This document shows positions 1 through 7,844 of a DNA stretch of 21,601 nucleotides, in pieces. The notes under the pieces were generated by a model. The model was not told where the DNA came from. It was given only the letters and a program-made list of their open reading frames with translations, and searched no databases. The position numbers were made by a program, and so were the translations under genes. The stretch is taken from NCBI GenBank assembly GCA_937890655.1, contig CALADT010000163.1, positions 1-21,601 of the forward strand, written 5' to 3'. How positions within the stretch are numbered: position 1 is the stretch's first letter; each line of letters opens with the position of its first letter. The DNA comes from an uncultured Mucispirillum sp. (lineage in GTDB: Bacteria > Chrysiogenota > Deferribacteres > Deferribacterales > Mucispirillaceae).

Positions 1-1130
1 TTAGCCATTATTGTAAGGGATTGTATTACATTAAATACAAATACAGGCTCCATAACATTTAATTCAAACTGACCAGCTTCAACACCCATCGTAACTGTAA
101 TATCATTACCTATTACTTGGAAAGCAATCTGGTTAATAACTTCTGCCATAACAGGGTTCACTTTTCCAGGCATAATAGAGCTACCAGGTTGACGAGGTGG
201 TAAATTTAATTCAAATAAACCACATCTTGGGCCAGAAGCCATAAGACGTAAATCATTACAAATTTTAGACATACTTATCATACATACTTTTAATAATGCA
301 CTTACTTCAGCATAAGAATCACAGTTTTGAGTGCCGTCTATTAAATCATCAGCACCTTTAACATCAAGCCCTGATATACTTCTTAACTGTTTAATAACTT
401 CTGTAATATATTCTGGTTTTGCATTTAAACCTGTTCCTACTGCAGTTGCACCCATATTCACAACTAAAACGCTTTCTTTTACTCTTTCAAGCCTTGCAAT
501 ATCTCTACCAACAACAGCAGCATGAGCTTTAAACTCTTGGCCTAATCTTATAGGCACAGCATCTTGTAAATGAGTTCTACCCATTTTAATCATACCGTCA
601 AATTCTTGAGATTTTTTAAGCATCATTTTTTGCATATCTTTCATAACAACAATTAATTCATCAAGCAATACTGCAATAGTTAAATGAGCAGCTGTTGGGA
701 AAGCATCATTTGTGCTTTGTGCCATATTTACATGGCTATTAGGAGAAATAACTGTGTATGTGCCTTTTTTCTCCCCTAATATTTCAAGAGCTCTATTTGC
801 AATAACTTCATTTGTATTCATATTAATAGAAGTTCCAGCACCACCTTGAATAGGGTCTACCAAAAACCAGTCGTTTAATTTACCAGCAATTACATCATCA
901 GCAGCTTTTGCTATGGCTTCTGCTTTTTTACTTTCAAGCTCCCCTACTTTTTCATTGGCAAGGGCTGCTGCTTTTTTTACAATAGCCATACATTTTATTA
1001 ATGCAGGGTGGATACGATAACCTGTAATAGGAAAGTTTTCAATAGCACGTAAAGTTTGCACACCATAATATGCGTCAATAGGTACTTCTTTATCTCCAAG
1101 AAAATCATGTTCCATACGAAATTCAGCCAT
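1..1130 (-). CDS. aspA: Aspartate ammonia-lyase, 3' end beyond the window
   Basis: This enzyme reversibly deaminates L-aspartate to fumarate and ammonia in the cytoplasm, and in anaerobes it feeds fumarate respiration. The visible 376 codons start at ATG 1130, eight bases after an AAGGAG ribosome-binding site. The N-terminus (MEHDFLG, then YYGVQTLRA) is typical of AspA. The order then follows the fumarase/aspartase superfamily: GGAGTSINMNTNEVIANRA near residues 96-114, a TNDAFPTAAH block near 140-149, GRTHLQDA near 184-191, and the signature GSSIMPGKVNP at about 316-326, which carries the catalytic serine. Aspartases have about 470 residues, so roughly 90 C-terminal residues lie off the left edge. 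The aspartase assignment over fumarase C rests on the N-terminal sequence and the overall pattern. No stop or frameshift is visible. Confidence 0.93.
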   Translation of the reverse strand, partial: MAEFRMEHDFLGDKEVPIDAYYGVQTLRAIENFPITGYRIHPALIKCMAIVKKAAALANEKVGELESKKAEAIAKAADDVIAGKLNDWFLVDPIQGGAGTSINMNTNEVIANRALEILGEKKGTYTVISPNSHVNMAQSTNDAFPTAAHLTIAVLLDELIVVMKDMQKMMLKKSQEFDGMIKMGRTHLQDAVPIRLGQEFKAHAAVVGRDIARLERVKESVLVVNMGATAVGTGLNAKPEYITEVIKQLRSISGLDVKGADDLIDGTQNCDSYAEVSALLKVCMISMSKICNDLRLMASGPRCGLFELNLPPRQPGSSIMPGKVNPVMAEVINQIAFQVIGNDITVTMGVEAGQFELNVMEPVFVFNVIQSLTIMA

Positions 1131-1168
1131 AATAGTCTCCTTATAATATAAAAATAAAATTCATTATG

Positions 1169-1201
1169 ATTATATATAACACACAATATTACATATAGCA
1201 A
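1169..1201 (-). promoter_or_regulatory. Probable promoter of aspA
   Basis: On the minus strand a TTGCTA box (1196-1201) lies 17 bp from TATATA (1173-1178), which runs into an overlapping TATAAT (1169-1174). The -10 is about 40 bp upstream of the aspA start. The intergenic DNA is very AT-rich, so boxes of this kind also arise by chance. Confidence 0.45.
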
Positions 1202-1493
1202 GTAGTTTTTTCTTTAATATAAAATATTGTTATAAAATAAATTTATTCTATATTATCAATATGTTAAATAATTTTATACAACTTTTATTAAACCATAAAA
1301 TAAAAATAGTTATAAAAATAATATAAGTTTATTATATATTATTATAAAACATAGTAATATATTTATTTTTTATGATATTTTAAGGCAAAAGCCTTATATT
1401 TTAATGTAACAAGTTTATAAATATTTATTTTTAGGTAATTTATTCTTTTAATTATTAATTATTAATGTTATAAGATTATATTAAATTTTAGAT
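1202..1493. other. AT-rich divergent intergenic region
   Basis: The gap between the divergent aspA and phosphoethanolamine-transferase-like genes holds no coding frame of note on either strand. The only structured element is a small GC-containing hairpin at 1381-1396, annotated separately. No convincing promoter for the rightward gene could be singled out from the A/T background. Confidence 0.5.
1381..1405 (+). terminator. Terminator-like hairpin with no gene upstream
   Basis: TAAGGC (1381-1386), an AAAA loop and GCCTTA (1391-1396) form a perfect 6 bp stem followed by TATTTTAAT. It has the shape of a short intrinsic terminator reading rightward. It lies between two divergent genes, so no annotated gene ends there. 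It could end a small RNA, act as a leader attenuator for the rightward gene, or be a relic. Confidence 0.35.
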
Positions 1494-2975
1494 GTGAGAA
1501 AAATTATGGCTTTATTTCAAGTAAATAAAAAATTTATAAAAATACAATGGGATAAAAATGCAGTATCTTTTTATATCCTACTTTTACTTAATTCTTTTTT
1601 ATATACATTAATTTTTGATGAACCAAGGCTTGCTCTTCTTGAGTATTCTAGTAATCAGCAATCATTACTTATTATAATGTTTGCATTATTTAACCTATTT
1701 TTATTTTTTATACTAATGCTTTCTAAATGGGTATTTGTGATTATTAACCCTTTACTGTATTATATAGGTGCTGTTGGTGTAATTTATGCTAATAATTTTC
1801 ACCTTCCAGTTAATATATATACTGCACCAAAATTTTTATTACATAATGCAATTAATTCATCAATATCTACAAATATTAATTTCAATATTTTTATTACTGC
1901 TATGTTTTTAATAGGGCTTATATTAGGTTTAGTTAGATTTTTCTTTGCTCAAGATAACTCTGTTATGAGAAAGGGACAGGCTTTTGCTTTAATATTTGTA
2001 ATAGCATTAATTAGCTATACTTTTTTATCTAAAAATTATAGCAATATTACAATGCAACCATTTGCCTTTTTTAAAGGTGTTAATACATATGCTTTAGAAA
2101 GTGTATCTTACCATATTAATTCAGGAAAAAGGCAGGATATAGTAGAAAAAGATAACTATAAAGACGATATTTATGGAATAGTTATTTTTATAGATAAATT
2201 AAATAAAGATATTTTTAGTAATAAAGACAATATGTCATTACTTAAACAATATGATTTTACTGTTTTTTCCAATGTAAAATCAGAATTTGCAAATCACTAT
2301 AATACAAGAAGTGCTATAATGACTGCATCTTCTGCTGAAAATGTTAGTAATATTTTAAATAAAAAATCATTTTTATCATACTTTAAAGAGTCTGGTTATC
2401 CTGTGGAATATATTGGTATATATAATAATCTTATTGCAAAAGACTACTTAAATTAACATATTATTAAAAATGATACAGAAAATTTTAATGAGCTTTATAC
2501 TTATCGTAGCCCTAACCTATTTCGTTCATTATCCTTTTTAGATAGTTTTTTACAAAAAAATACAGGTGGTTTATTTGTTATTAACGCAGAAGGTTCTTCT
2601 CCTATCATAAAAGACAGATATAAAGAGTTTATAACACTACCTGATAATAAAAATGATTATGAAAATTATACTGATTATATTGATGCTTTTTTATATGAAG
2701 TTATTAATAAATTAAACAATAAAAAAGCATTTATAATATTACGAGGCCTTGAGGGAGAAAGTATTACTAATAATAAAGTTTCTTTTGATGATAAAACATC
2801 TATGATTATATGGGTATCTAATAATTTAGATAAAAAATATCATATGACAGATAAAATTAAAAATCATAAAAATGATAAAATATTTGATGATACAATTTTT
2901 AATACTTTACAAGGCTGTTTTCAGCTAAAAGAATTAAATAATGGTAGAAACTTATGCCGAATAGTAACAAAATAA
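1494..2975 (+). pseudogene. Degenerate phosphoethanolamine transferase (EptA-like), split by an in-frame TAA
   Basis: The 5' part (to 2456) encodes 320 residues. After a TAA at 2454-2456 the same frame stays open for 172 more codons, to a TAA at 2973-2975. Joined, about 493 codons match the layout of lipid A phosphoethanolamine transferases (about 540 residues). Five membrane segments lie near residues 23-41, 57-77, 79-98, 129-151 and 162-179, followed by a periplasmic sulfatase-like domain. Family landmarks can be aligned but have lost key residues: IDKLNK (233-238) stands where GETxR carries the catalytic threonine, GSSP replaces GSHGP after the stop, RGLEGES replaces SDHGES, and FDDTIFNTLQG stands for the usual HDNxFHTLLG. 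The start is GTG 1494 or, perhaps better, ATG 1506. Activity is very unlikely. The 320-residue fragment could still be made as a membrane protein. Confidence 0.75.
2454..2456 (+). other. Premature in-frame stop codon
   Basis: This TAA falls between AAT and CAT codons inside an otherwise continuous frame. Recognisable family sequence lies on both sides with no frame change, so a single substitution (or a base-calling error) explains it better than an indel. Confidence 0.8.
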
Positions 2976-3451
2976 ATAAAATTATAGAAATGTATAATTT
3001 AGAGCCACATATAGAAGGCGGTTATTATAAAAGGTATTATGAAGCAGAAAATTATGTTATAAAAGATAATCAAGAACAGTGTAAATCAGGAAGTGCCATA
3101 TATTACCTATTAACAAAAAAAGATTATTCAAGGTTTCATTCTATTAGTTCTGATGAAATATGGCACTATTATAGTGGTGGCATATTAGAAATACATGAAA
3201 TTAATATACATGGTCAATATAATATTCATTATTTAGGAGATAAACTAAAATATAGCCATGCAGAGTTTTCTATTTGTATGAAAAAAGGTAGTATATTTGC
3301 AGCAAAACTTCATAAAGGATGTTATATACTTTCAGGGTGTTCTCTGCACCCTGAATTTATTATGAAAGATTTTCGTTTATATAGTTATGATGAAATAATT
3401 CAACTATACCCTAAATATATAACCCATATTAATAAATTTTATAATAAGTAA
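2954..3451 (+). CDS. DUF985-family cupin protein
   Basis: The 165-residue product has the hallmarks of the DUF985 (Cupin_5) family: EGGYYKR at 21-27, an SAIYYLL strand near 47-53, FHSISSDEIWHYYSGG at about 61-76 with the His and Glu typical of cupin metal or ligand sites, and SGCSLHPEF near 127-135. The family has a single cupin barrel; its biochemical role is not settled and no substrate can be assigned. The ATG lies inside the last 22 nt of the broken transferase frame and has only a weak GGTAG upstream, which suggests translational coupling to that gene. The premature stop upstream would end ribosome traffic about 500 nt before this start and could lower expression. It converges on the next gene with a 5 nt gap. 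Confidence 0.8.
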   Translation: MPNSNKINKIIEMYNLEPHIEGGYYKRYYEAENYVIKDNQEQCKSGSAIYYLLTKKDYSRFHSISSDEIWHYYSGGILEIHEINIHGQYNIHYLGDKLKYSHAEFSICMKKGSIFAAKLHKGCYILSGCSLHPEFIMKDFRLYSYDEIIQLYPKYITHINKFYNK

Positions 3452-3456
3452 CCCTT

Positions 3457-4395
3457 TTAAAATATATAATGAAATGAAGTAACATAAAAAGGTAGTATTA
3501 CCATGCTTACAATAAACGACCATACTGTTAAAATAGTTGTATATTTATAGTCACAGCCATAATACCTACTTAGTATAGTAACTTGATTCATAGCTGGCAT
3601 AGCAGCCTGTAAAATATAAACCTGTTGTCTTTCTATATTAAAAGAAGTAAAATACATCATAAATAATAATACAGCTAAAGGAGCTATAACAAACCTTCCA
3701 AGCATAACAGCCCAAAAGTCTTTAGTTATTTTAAAATCTGAAAGCTTCATCTCTGCAAATACCATACCTATAAATAATGTTGCAAGAGGTGATGTCATAC
3801 TTCCTAACATATCAGCAGGTTTTTGTATCATACTTGGTAATTTTATTTCTAAAAATATAAATATTATTGCAATAACAGTTGCAGTAAGTGATGGTGTTAT
3901 TAATGTTTTTAAATTAATACCAACTTTACCTTTTGAGGAGGATGTTTGTAAAAAATAAACACCTAATGTCCAAAAAATAACAGTATTTGCAATATAATAT
4001 TCTAAAACGTAGGCAACAGCATCATCTCCAAATAATGCTTGACTAACAGGAAGCCCAATAAAAACCACATTAGAATAAACAAATAATGCTAAAAATACAC
4101 CCATTTTATCTTTTGAAATTTTAAATAATTTACCTACTAAATAACCTAATGGATATAATATAATAGTAGCTAAAATAGCTATTATAATACCATTAATAGA
4201 ATCTAAAAACTCTCCCTTAGTAAATTTGTAAGGCAAAGCAGAAATAATATATGCCGGAAAAGTTAGATTAACAACAAGCCAAGCTATTCGTGAACCAAAT
4301 TCAGTGGAAATGATATCTTTTTTTGTTAGAATATAACCTACTGCTATTAATAAATATACAGAAATAATACTTTGGATAGATTCAAAAAAACTCAT
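3457..4395 (-). CDS. AEC-family (auxin efflux carrier-like) permease
   Basis: This 312-residue inner-membrane protein has about ten hydrophobic segments in two halves of five, with a hydrophilic stretch near residues 152-162. It matches the bacterial members of the auxin efflux carrier (AEC) family. Recognisable elements are the N-terminal LIAVGYILTKKDIIS, NLTFPAYIIS near 43-52, SNVVFIGLPVSQALFG near 109-124, and QAAMPAMNQVTILSRYYGCD in the last quarter. Bacterial members are associated with malate, malonate or other carboxylate movement, but the substrate cannot be read from the sequence. The start is ATG 4395, with TTGGGGTT about seven bases upstream. It is divergent from the PepSY-like gene and convergent with the DUF985 gene, with no clear terminator between the converging ends. 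Confidence 0.85.
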   Translation of the reverse strand: MSFFESIQSIISVYLLIAVGYILTKKDIISTEFGSRIAWLVVNLTFPAYIISALPYKFTKGEFLDSINGIIIAILATIILYPLGYLVGKLFKISKDKMGVFLALFVYSNVVFIGLPVSQALFGDDAVAYVLEYYIANTVIFWTLGVYFLQTSSSKGKVGINLKTLITPSLTATVIAIIFIFLEIKLPSMIQKPADMLGSMTSPLATLFIGMVFAEMKLSDFKITKDFWAVMLGRFVIAPLAVLLFMMYFTSFNIERQQVYILQAAMPAMNQVTILSRYYGCDYKYTTILTVWSFIVSMVILPFYVTSFHYIF

Positions 4396-4496
4396 AAATT
4401 TAACCCCAATTTTTAATCAGTTTTATATTTAATACATATTAAAAATAAAATCAATATTTTTTTGTAACCAAATGATTTTTTTTACGTCTTAATAAA

Positions 4497-4502
4497 TATA
4501 AT
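4497..4502 (+). promoter_or_regulatory. Possible -10 box for the PepSY-like gene
   Basis: A perfect TATAAT lies 20 bp upstream of the ATG at 4523. No good -35 sits at the standard distance, and the background is A/T-rich. The call rests on the box and its position. Confidence 0.35.
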
Positions 4503-4522
4503 ACATATTTAAGGAGTGTTTT

Positions 4523-4936
4523 ATGAAAAAACTTTTATTAACTTTAGTAGTTCTTTTATTTTCCGTTTCAGCTTTTGCTGGAGATATGGCAATTCAGCCA
4601 TCACAATTACCTGCTAATGCACAGGACTTTATTAAGAAAACTTTTGCTGGGGCAACTATTGTTGGAGCACAAAGAGATAACGATAGTTTTGAAGCTATGC
4701 TTAATAACGGTGTAAAAGTAGAATTTTTAATAAATGGTGAATGGGATAGTATTGAATCATACAGCGTATTACCTGCTGGTATTTTACCACAAGCTGTTGA
4801 GTCTGCAGCAAATTCTCAAGGTAGTGGTATTATTAAAATTAATAAAGATTTTGGTTACTATGAAGTTAAATTACAAAATAATCTTGAATTAAAAATAGAT
4901 ATGAATGGTAAAATTCTTTCAAGAGAAATGGATTAA
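4523..4936 (+). CDS. Secreted PepSY-like domain protein
   Basis: The 137-residue precursor begins with a textbook signal peptide: MKK, a hydrophobic core, then a predicted cleavage after SAFA at about residue 19. It is therefore periplasmic or outer-surface. The mature part resembles the PepSY-like family (DUF2874-type repeats). It has an LPANAQDFIKKTFAGATIVGA helix-strand unit near 29-49 and an FEAMLNNGVKVEFLINGEWDSIE hairpin near 57-79. A second, more divergent unit (LPQAVESAANS, then YYEVKLQNNLELKIDMNGKILS) follows. Such proteins are proposed to bind or inhibit peptidases or other proteins; the target here is unknown. AAGGAG lies seven bases before the ATG. The gene stands alone: its own upstream region, and a strong terminator 6 bp after the stop. 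Confidence 0.75.
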   Translation: MKKLLLTLVVLLFSVSAFAGDMAIQPSQLPANAQDFIKKTFAGATIVGAQRDNDSFEAMLNNGVKVEFLINGEWDSIESYSVLPAGILPQAVESAANSQGSGIIKINKDFGYYEVKLQNNLELKIDMNGKILSREMD

Positions 4937-4942
4937 TTAATT

Positions 4943-4978
4943 AAAAAGTACTTGTTTTATTAACAAGTACTTTTTTTG
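4943..4978 (+). terminator. Strong intrinsic terminator
   Basis: A perfect 14 bp stem, AAAAAGTACTTGTT (4943-4956) with AACAAGTACTTTTT (4962-4975), has a 5 nt loop and runs into a stretch of T. It ends the PepSY-like transcript. The A-run on the other side means it could also work leftward. Confidence 0.9.
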
Positions 4979-5133
4979 TTTCATTTAGACTTTTATTCGC
5001 CCTACTTTATTAATATCAAAAATAATATAAACCCTATTTTATTTTATCTTTAATTTATAAATTTTAGCTTTTAAAATATAGTAAAATATGTTATATAAAC
5101 AATAAAATTATGTAAAAAAGTATGGAGTTTTCA

Positions 5134-6135
5134 ATGAAAAAAATTGTTTTTGTAATGATTTCAATTTTACTTGTATCAGTATCTGGTTGTAAAAAAGATA
5201 CAAAAAGTGAGAATAATAGTGCTTTACCAACTATTGGTATTGCTAAATTATTACCACACCCTGGGTTAAATGCGGTTGAAGAAGGAATACAAGATGAATT
5301 AAAATCCCAAAATATTAAGGTAAACTATGATTTCCAAAATGCAAATGGAGAAATGAGCACAATTAATGCCATTGCAGATAAATTTAAAAGGGAACAAGTA
5401 GATATAGCTGTTGGTATAAGCACACCTATTGCGTTAGGCCTTGTGAATGCTATAAAAGAACGCCCTGTGGTTTTTGCAGCTATTACAGACCCTGTTTCAG
5501 CAAAACTTGTAAAAGATGTTAAAAAAGGTGAAAAAAATATTACAGGCACATCTGATGCTGTGGATATTGATAAAAAAATTAGTGATTTTTTAAAAATTTA
5601 TCCATTTAAAACTTTAGGTATTATATATACTACTTCTGAAGATAACTCTGTTGCTATGTTTAATAGTGCAAAAATAGCTTGTGAAAAAAGAGGTATTCAG
5701 TTAATAGGACAAGCCGTTACAAGTATTAGTGAAATAAAACAAGCAGCACAAAGCCTTGTAAAAAAAGTTGACGCTTTTTATGTTGTAAATGATAATAATG
5801 TTTGTTCATCTTTAAGCACTGTTACAGAAACAGCTACTGCAAATAAAAAACCTGTGTTTTCTACAGATCCTTCATCATCTACTCAATTTGGTGGTGTTTT
5901 ATATACAGTAGGTGCTGACTACTACGTTGTTGGTAGATTAGTGGGACAGCAAATTATTGATATTTTAAATGGTAAAAAAACTTCTGATATACCTGTAAGA
6001 TATATTCAAGGTATAGAAGAAACAAAAGTAGTTATTGATAGAGATGTAGAACAAAAATTAGGTATTACTATTCCACAAGAGTTAATTCCAAATGATGCAG
6101 TAATTATTCAAAATGGAAAAGTTATCACAAAATAG
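5134..6135 (+). CDS. ABC transporter substrate-binding lipoprotein (TrpX-like), copy 1
   Basis: This is a periplasm-facing solute-binding lipoprotein of the ABC_sub_bind family, whose characterised Gram-positive relatives include TrpX. The start is placed at ATG 5134, because GGAG at 5124-5127 lies six bases before it; the in-frame ATG at 5122 overlaps that site and would add only MEFS. From 5134 the signal peptide ends in VSGC with lipidated Cys19. Family blocks follow: IGIAKLLPHPGLN, DAVGISTPIA-type VDIAVGISTPIA, VVFAAITDPVSAKLV, LGIIYTTSEDNSVAM and a C-terminal VVGRLVGQQIIDILNGK. The next gene, 12 nt downstream, is a paralogue. No ATPase or permease gene is adjacent. The ligand (amino acid or other small solute) cannot be read from the sequence. 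Confidence 0.85.
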   Translation: MKKIVFVMISILLVSVSGCKKDTKSENNSALPTIGIAKLLPHPGLNAVEEGIQDELKSQNIKVNYDFQNANGEMSTINAIADKFKREQVDIAVGISTPIALGLVNAIKERPVVFAAITDPVSAKLVKDVKKGEKNITGTSDAVDIDKKISDFLKIYPFKTLGIIYTTSEDNSVAMFNSAKIACEKRGIQLIGQAVTSISEIKQAAQSLVKKVDAFYVVNDNNVCSSLSTVTETATANKKPVFSTDPSSSTQFGGVLYTVGADYYVVGRLVGQQIIDILNGKKTSDIPVRYIQGIEETKVVIDRDVEQKLGITIPQELIPNDAVIIQNGKVITK

Positions 6136-6147
6136 GAGGAGTATTAT

Positions 6148-7143
6148 ATGAAAAAAATAATATTAGTATTTGCTGCGTTATTATTAGTTATAAATGTAAC
6201 TGCATGTAAAAAAGTAGAACAAGACCCTAACCTACCAAATATAGGGATAGCGAAATTAATTTCTCATAATTCATTAAATGAAGCAGAAAACGGTATCCGT
6301 GATGAATTAGAAGCACAAGGAATTAGAGCAAATATACAAATTCAAGATGCAAATAATGATTTAAGCACTATTAACCAAATAGCAAATAAGTTTAAATCTG
6401 ATAAATTAGATGTGGCAGTTGGTATTGCAACACCTGTTACAGTTTCTCTTTTTAATACACTTGAAAATACACCTATTGTATTTACAGCAGTAACTGACCC
6501 TGTTGCAGCAGGATTTGCAGTATCTAGCACACAAGGTAAAAAGAATATTACAGGTGTAACTGATGCTATACCTATAAAAGAACAGTTAATGGAATTTAAA
6601 AAAATATATGATTTTAAAAGATTAGGTGTTATATACACTTCTTCTGAACCTAACTCTGTGAGTATGGTTAAAACGACACAAAAAGCATGCGATGAACTTG
6701 GTGTAAAATTAGTTTTACAAGCTATTAACTCTCCATCAGAACTAAAACAGGCAACAGAAGGCCTTGCAAATAGAGTTGATGCTTTTTATTGCTTTACAGA
6801 TAATTCCATTGCAACAGCTATGGCATCATTAACAGATATGGCAAAACAATACCACAAACCAGTATTTGGTGGCGATATTACCCCTACACTTCATGGTGGC
6901 GTTGTGTATGCTTTAGGTTTTAGTTATTATGAAATGGGTAGAATGACAGGCCAATTAATTGTTGATATATTAAACGGTAAATCTACTGACGAATTACCTA
7001 TTCTGACATTAACTGATAAAAAATATTACAATAAATTAATTGATTTAGATACAGCAAAATATTTAGGTATTAAAATAGATGATGCTTTAATACAAGAAGC
7101 AAAATATATTATAAAAGACCAAAAATTAACTGTTAAAGAATAA
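6148..7143 (+). CDS. ABC transporter substrate-binding lipoprotein (TrpX-like), copy 2
   Basis: This 331-residue paralogue follows the first solute-binding gene after 12 nt, behind an AGGAGGAG ribosome-binding site. The signal peptide ends in VTAC with lipidated Cys20. The two proteins align along their length, sharing for instance LxxIGIAKL, STINxIAxKFK, VGIxTP, FxAxTDPVxA and the MxGQxIVDILNGK region. By eye about half the positions in the N-terminal lobe are identical, which points to a fairly old tandem duplication. Differences cluster in the likely ligand-contact parts, such as HPGLNAVEEG against HNSLNEAENG and SSSTQFGG against TPTLHGG, so the copies may bind different ligands. A strong terminator follows, so the pair is a two-gene unit without transporter membrane parts. 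Confidence 0.85.
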   Translation: MKKIILVFAALLLVINVTACKKVEQDPNLPNIGIAKLISHNSLNEAENGIRDELEAQGIRANIQIQDANNDLSTINQIANKFKSDKLDVAVGIATPVTVSLFNTLENTPIVFTAVTDPVAAGFAVSSTQGKKNITGVTDAIPIKEQLMEFKKIYDFKRLGVIYTSSEPNSVSMVKTTQKACDELGVKLVLQAINSPSELKQATEGLANRVDAFYCFTDNSIATAMASLTDMAKQYHKPVFGGDITPTLHGGVVYALGFSYYEMGRMTGQLIVDILNGKSTDELPILTLTDKKYYNKLIDLDTAKYLGIKIDDALIQEAKYIIKDQKLTVKE

Positions 7144-7154
7144 TTTAAAAATAT

Positions 7155-7196
7155 TTTCAGCTGTTATAATACCATGTAACAGCTGAAATTTTATTT
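7155..7196 (+). terminator. Intrinsic terminator after the binding-protein pair
   Basis: A perfect 12 bp stem pairs TTTCAGCTGTTA (7155-7166) with TAACAGCTGAAA (7177-7188), with a 10 nt loop and then TTTTATTTAT. It lies 11 bp after the stop codon. Confidence 0.88.
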
Positions 7197-7810
7197 ATAT
7201 AACCTATTTTATACACTATTCATTACTATATTATACATTTTAATATTTATTAATTTATTTACTAACCCATTACGCACCATTTATTTATTATTAATTATTA
7301 CGATAATATATATTAAACCAATAAAAAATATTTATATAAAAATTTAATGTGCTAATACTATTCTGCATTACAAAAAACTTGATTATCGCAATTTAATAAA
7401 TAAACATGTATAATTTTTAAATAAAAGTGCTTTTAAAAATTATTTTTTATCTATAAAAAGTGCAAATATTATAATTTTATGTAATAATTCTACTAATTCT
7501 ACATTATAAATGGTTGTGTGGGTTTATGTAAAACACTCTGTAAACAATAATTTCTTCTTCTATATTATCTCTTTATACTATTGTTACTATTATGCTTATG
7601 ACACTTAATATATTACCTATTCTTGCACTATATAATTATTATATTATAACTGTATATTTTACTAATAATCTAAACATGTATAAATAATTCCTTACTATTA
7701 TATTAAAATCTATTAATATAAATCAGCCTAAATACAGTTAAAATTTATAAATTACTATAAAAATATAAATGGTATTATGAAAAAATATATTATCTATTAC
7801 CATATAAAGA
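7197..7810. other. Gene-free AT-rich stretch of about 0.6 kb
   Basis: This sits between two converging transcription units, each ending in a terminator. Neither strand has a coding frame with a plausible start, and no tRNA or rRNA signature or repeat array was seen. The 13-mer TAAACATGTATAA occurs at 7401-7413 and 7671-7683, which in this base composition may be chance. A TATAAT-like box overlaps the first copy but lacks a spaced -35. Confidence 0.55.
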
Positions 7811-7839
7811 AATAAGCTGTTAATACATAACAGCTTAAA
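7811..7839 (-). terminator. Intrinsic terminator of the LOG-family gene
   Basis: The 10 bp stem TAAGCTGTTA (7813-7822) and TAACAGCTTA (7828-7837) has a 5 nt loop. Read on the minus strand it is followed by TTTCTTTAT. It lies just past the stop of the leftward gene. Its AGCTGTTA/TAACAGCT core is the same as in the terminator at 7155-7196. Confidence 0.75.
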
Positions 7840-7844
7840 TAGTA

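Noticed and set aside
5122..5133. Upstream ATG giving four extra residues to the first binding protein
   Set aside because: It overlaps the GGAG site that is ideally placed for the ATG at 5134, and a lipoprotein signal peptide starting MKK fits better.
7401..7683. Repeated 13-mer TAAACATGTATAA
   Set aside because: Two copies 270 bp apart in about 80% A/T DNA are expected about once by chance in a stretch this long; no periodic spacing, so not an array.
7778..7816. 12-codon ATG frame before the hairpin at 7813
   Set aside because: Far too short to separate from chance in AT-rich DNA; the hairpin is better explained as the terminator of the leftward LOG gene.
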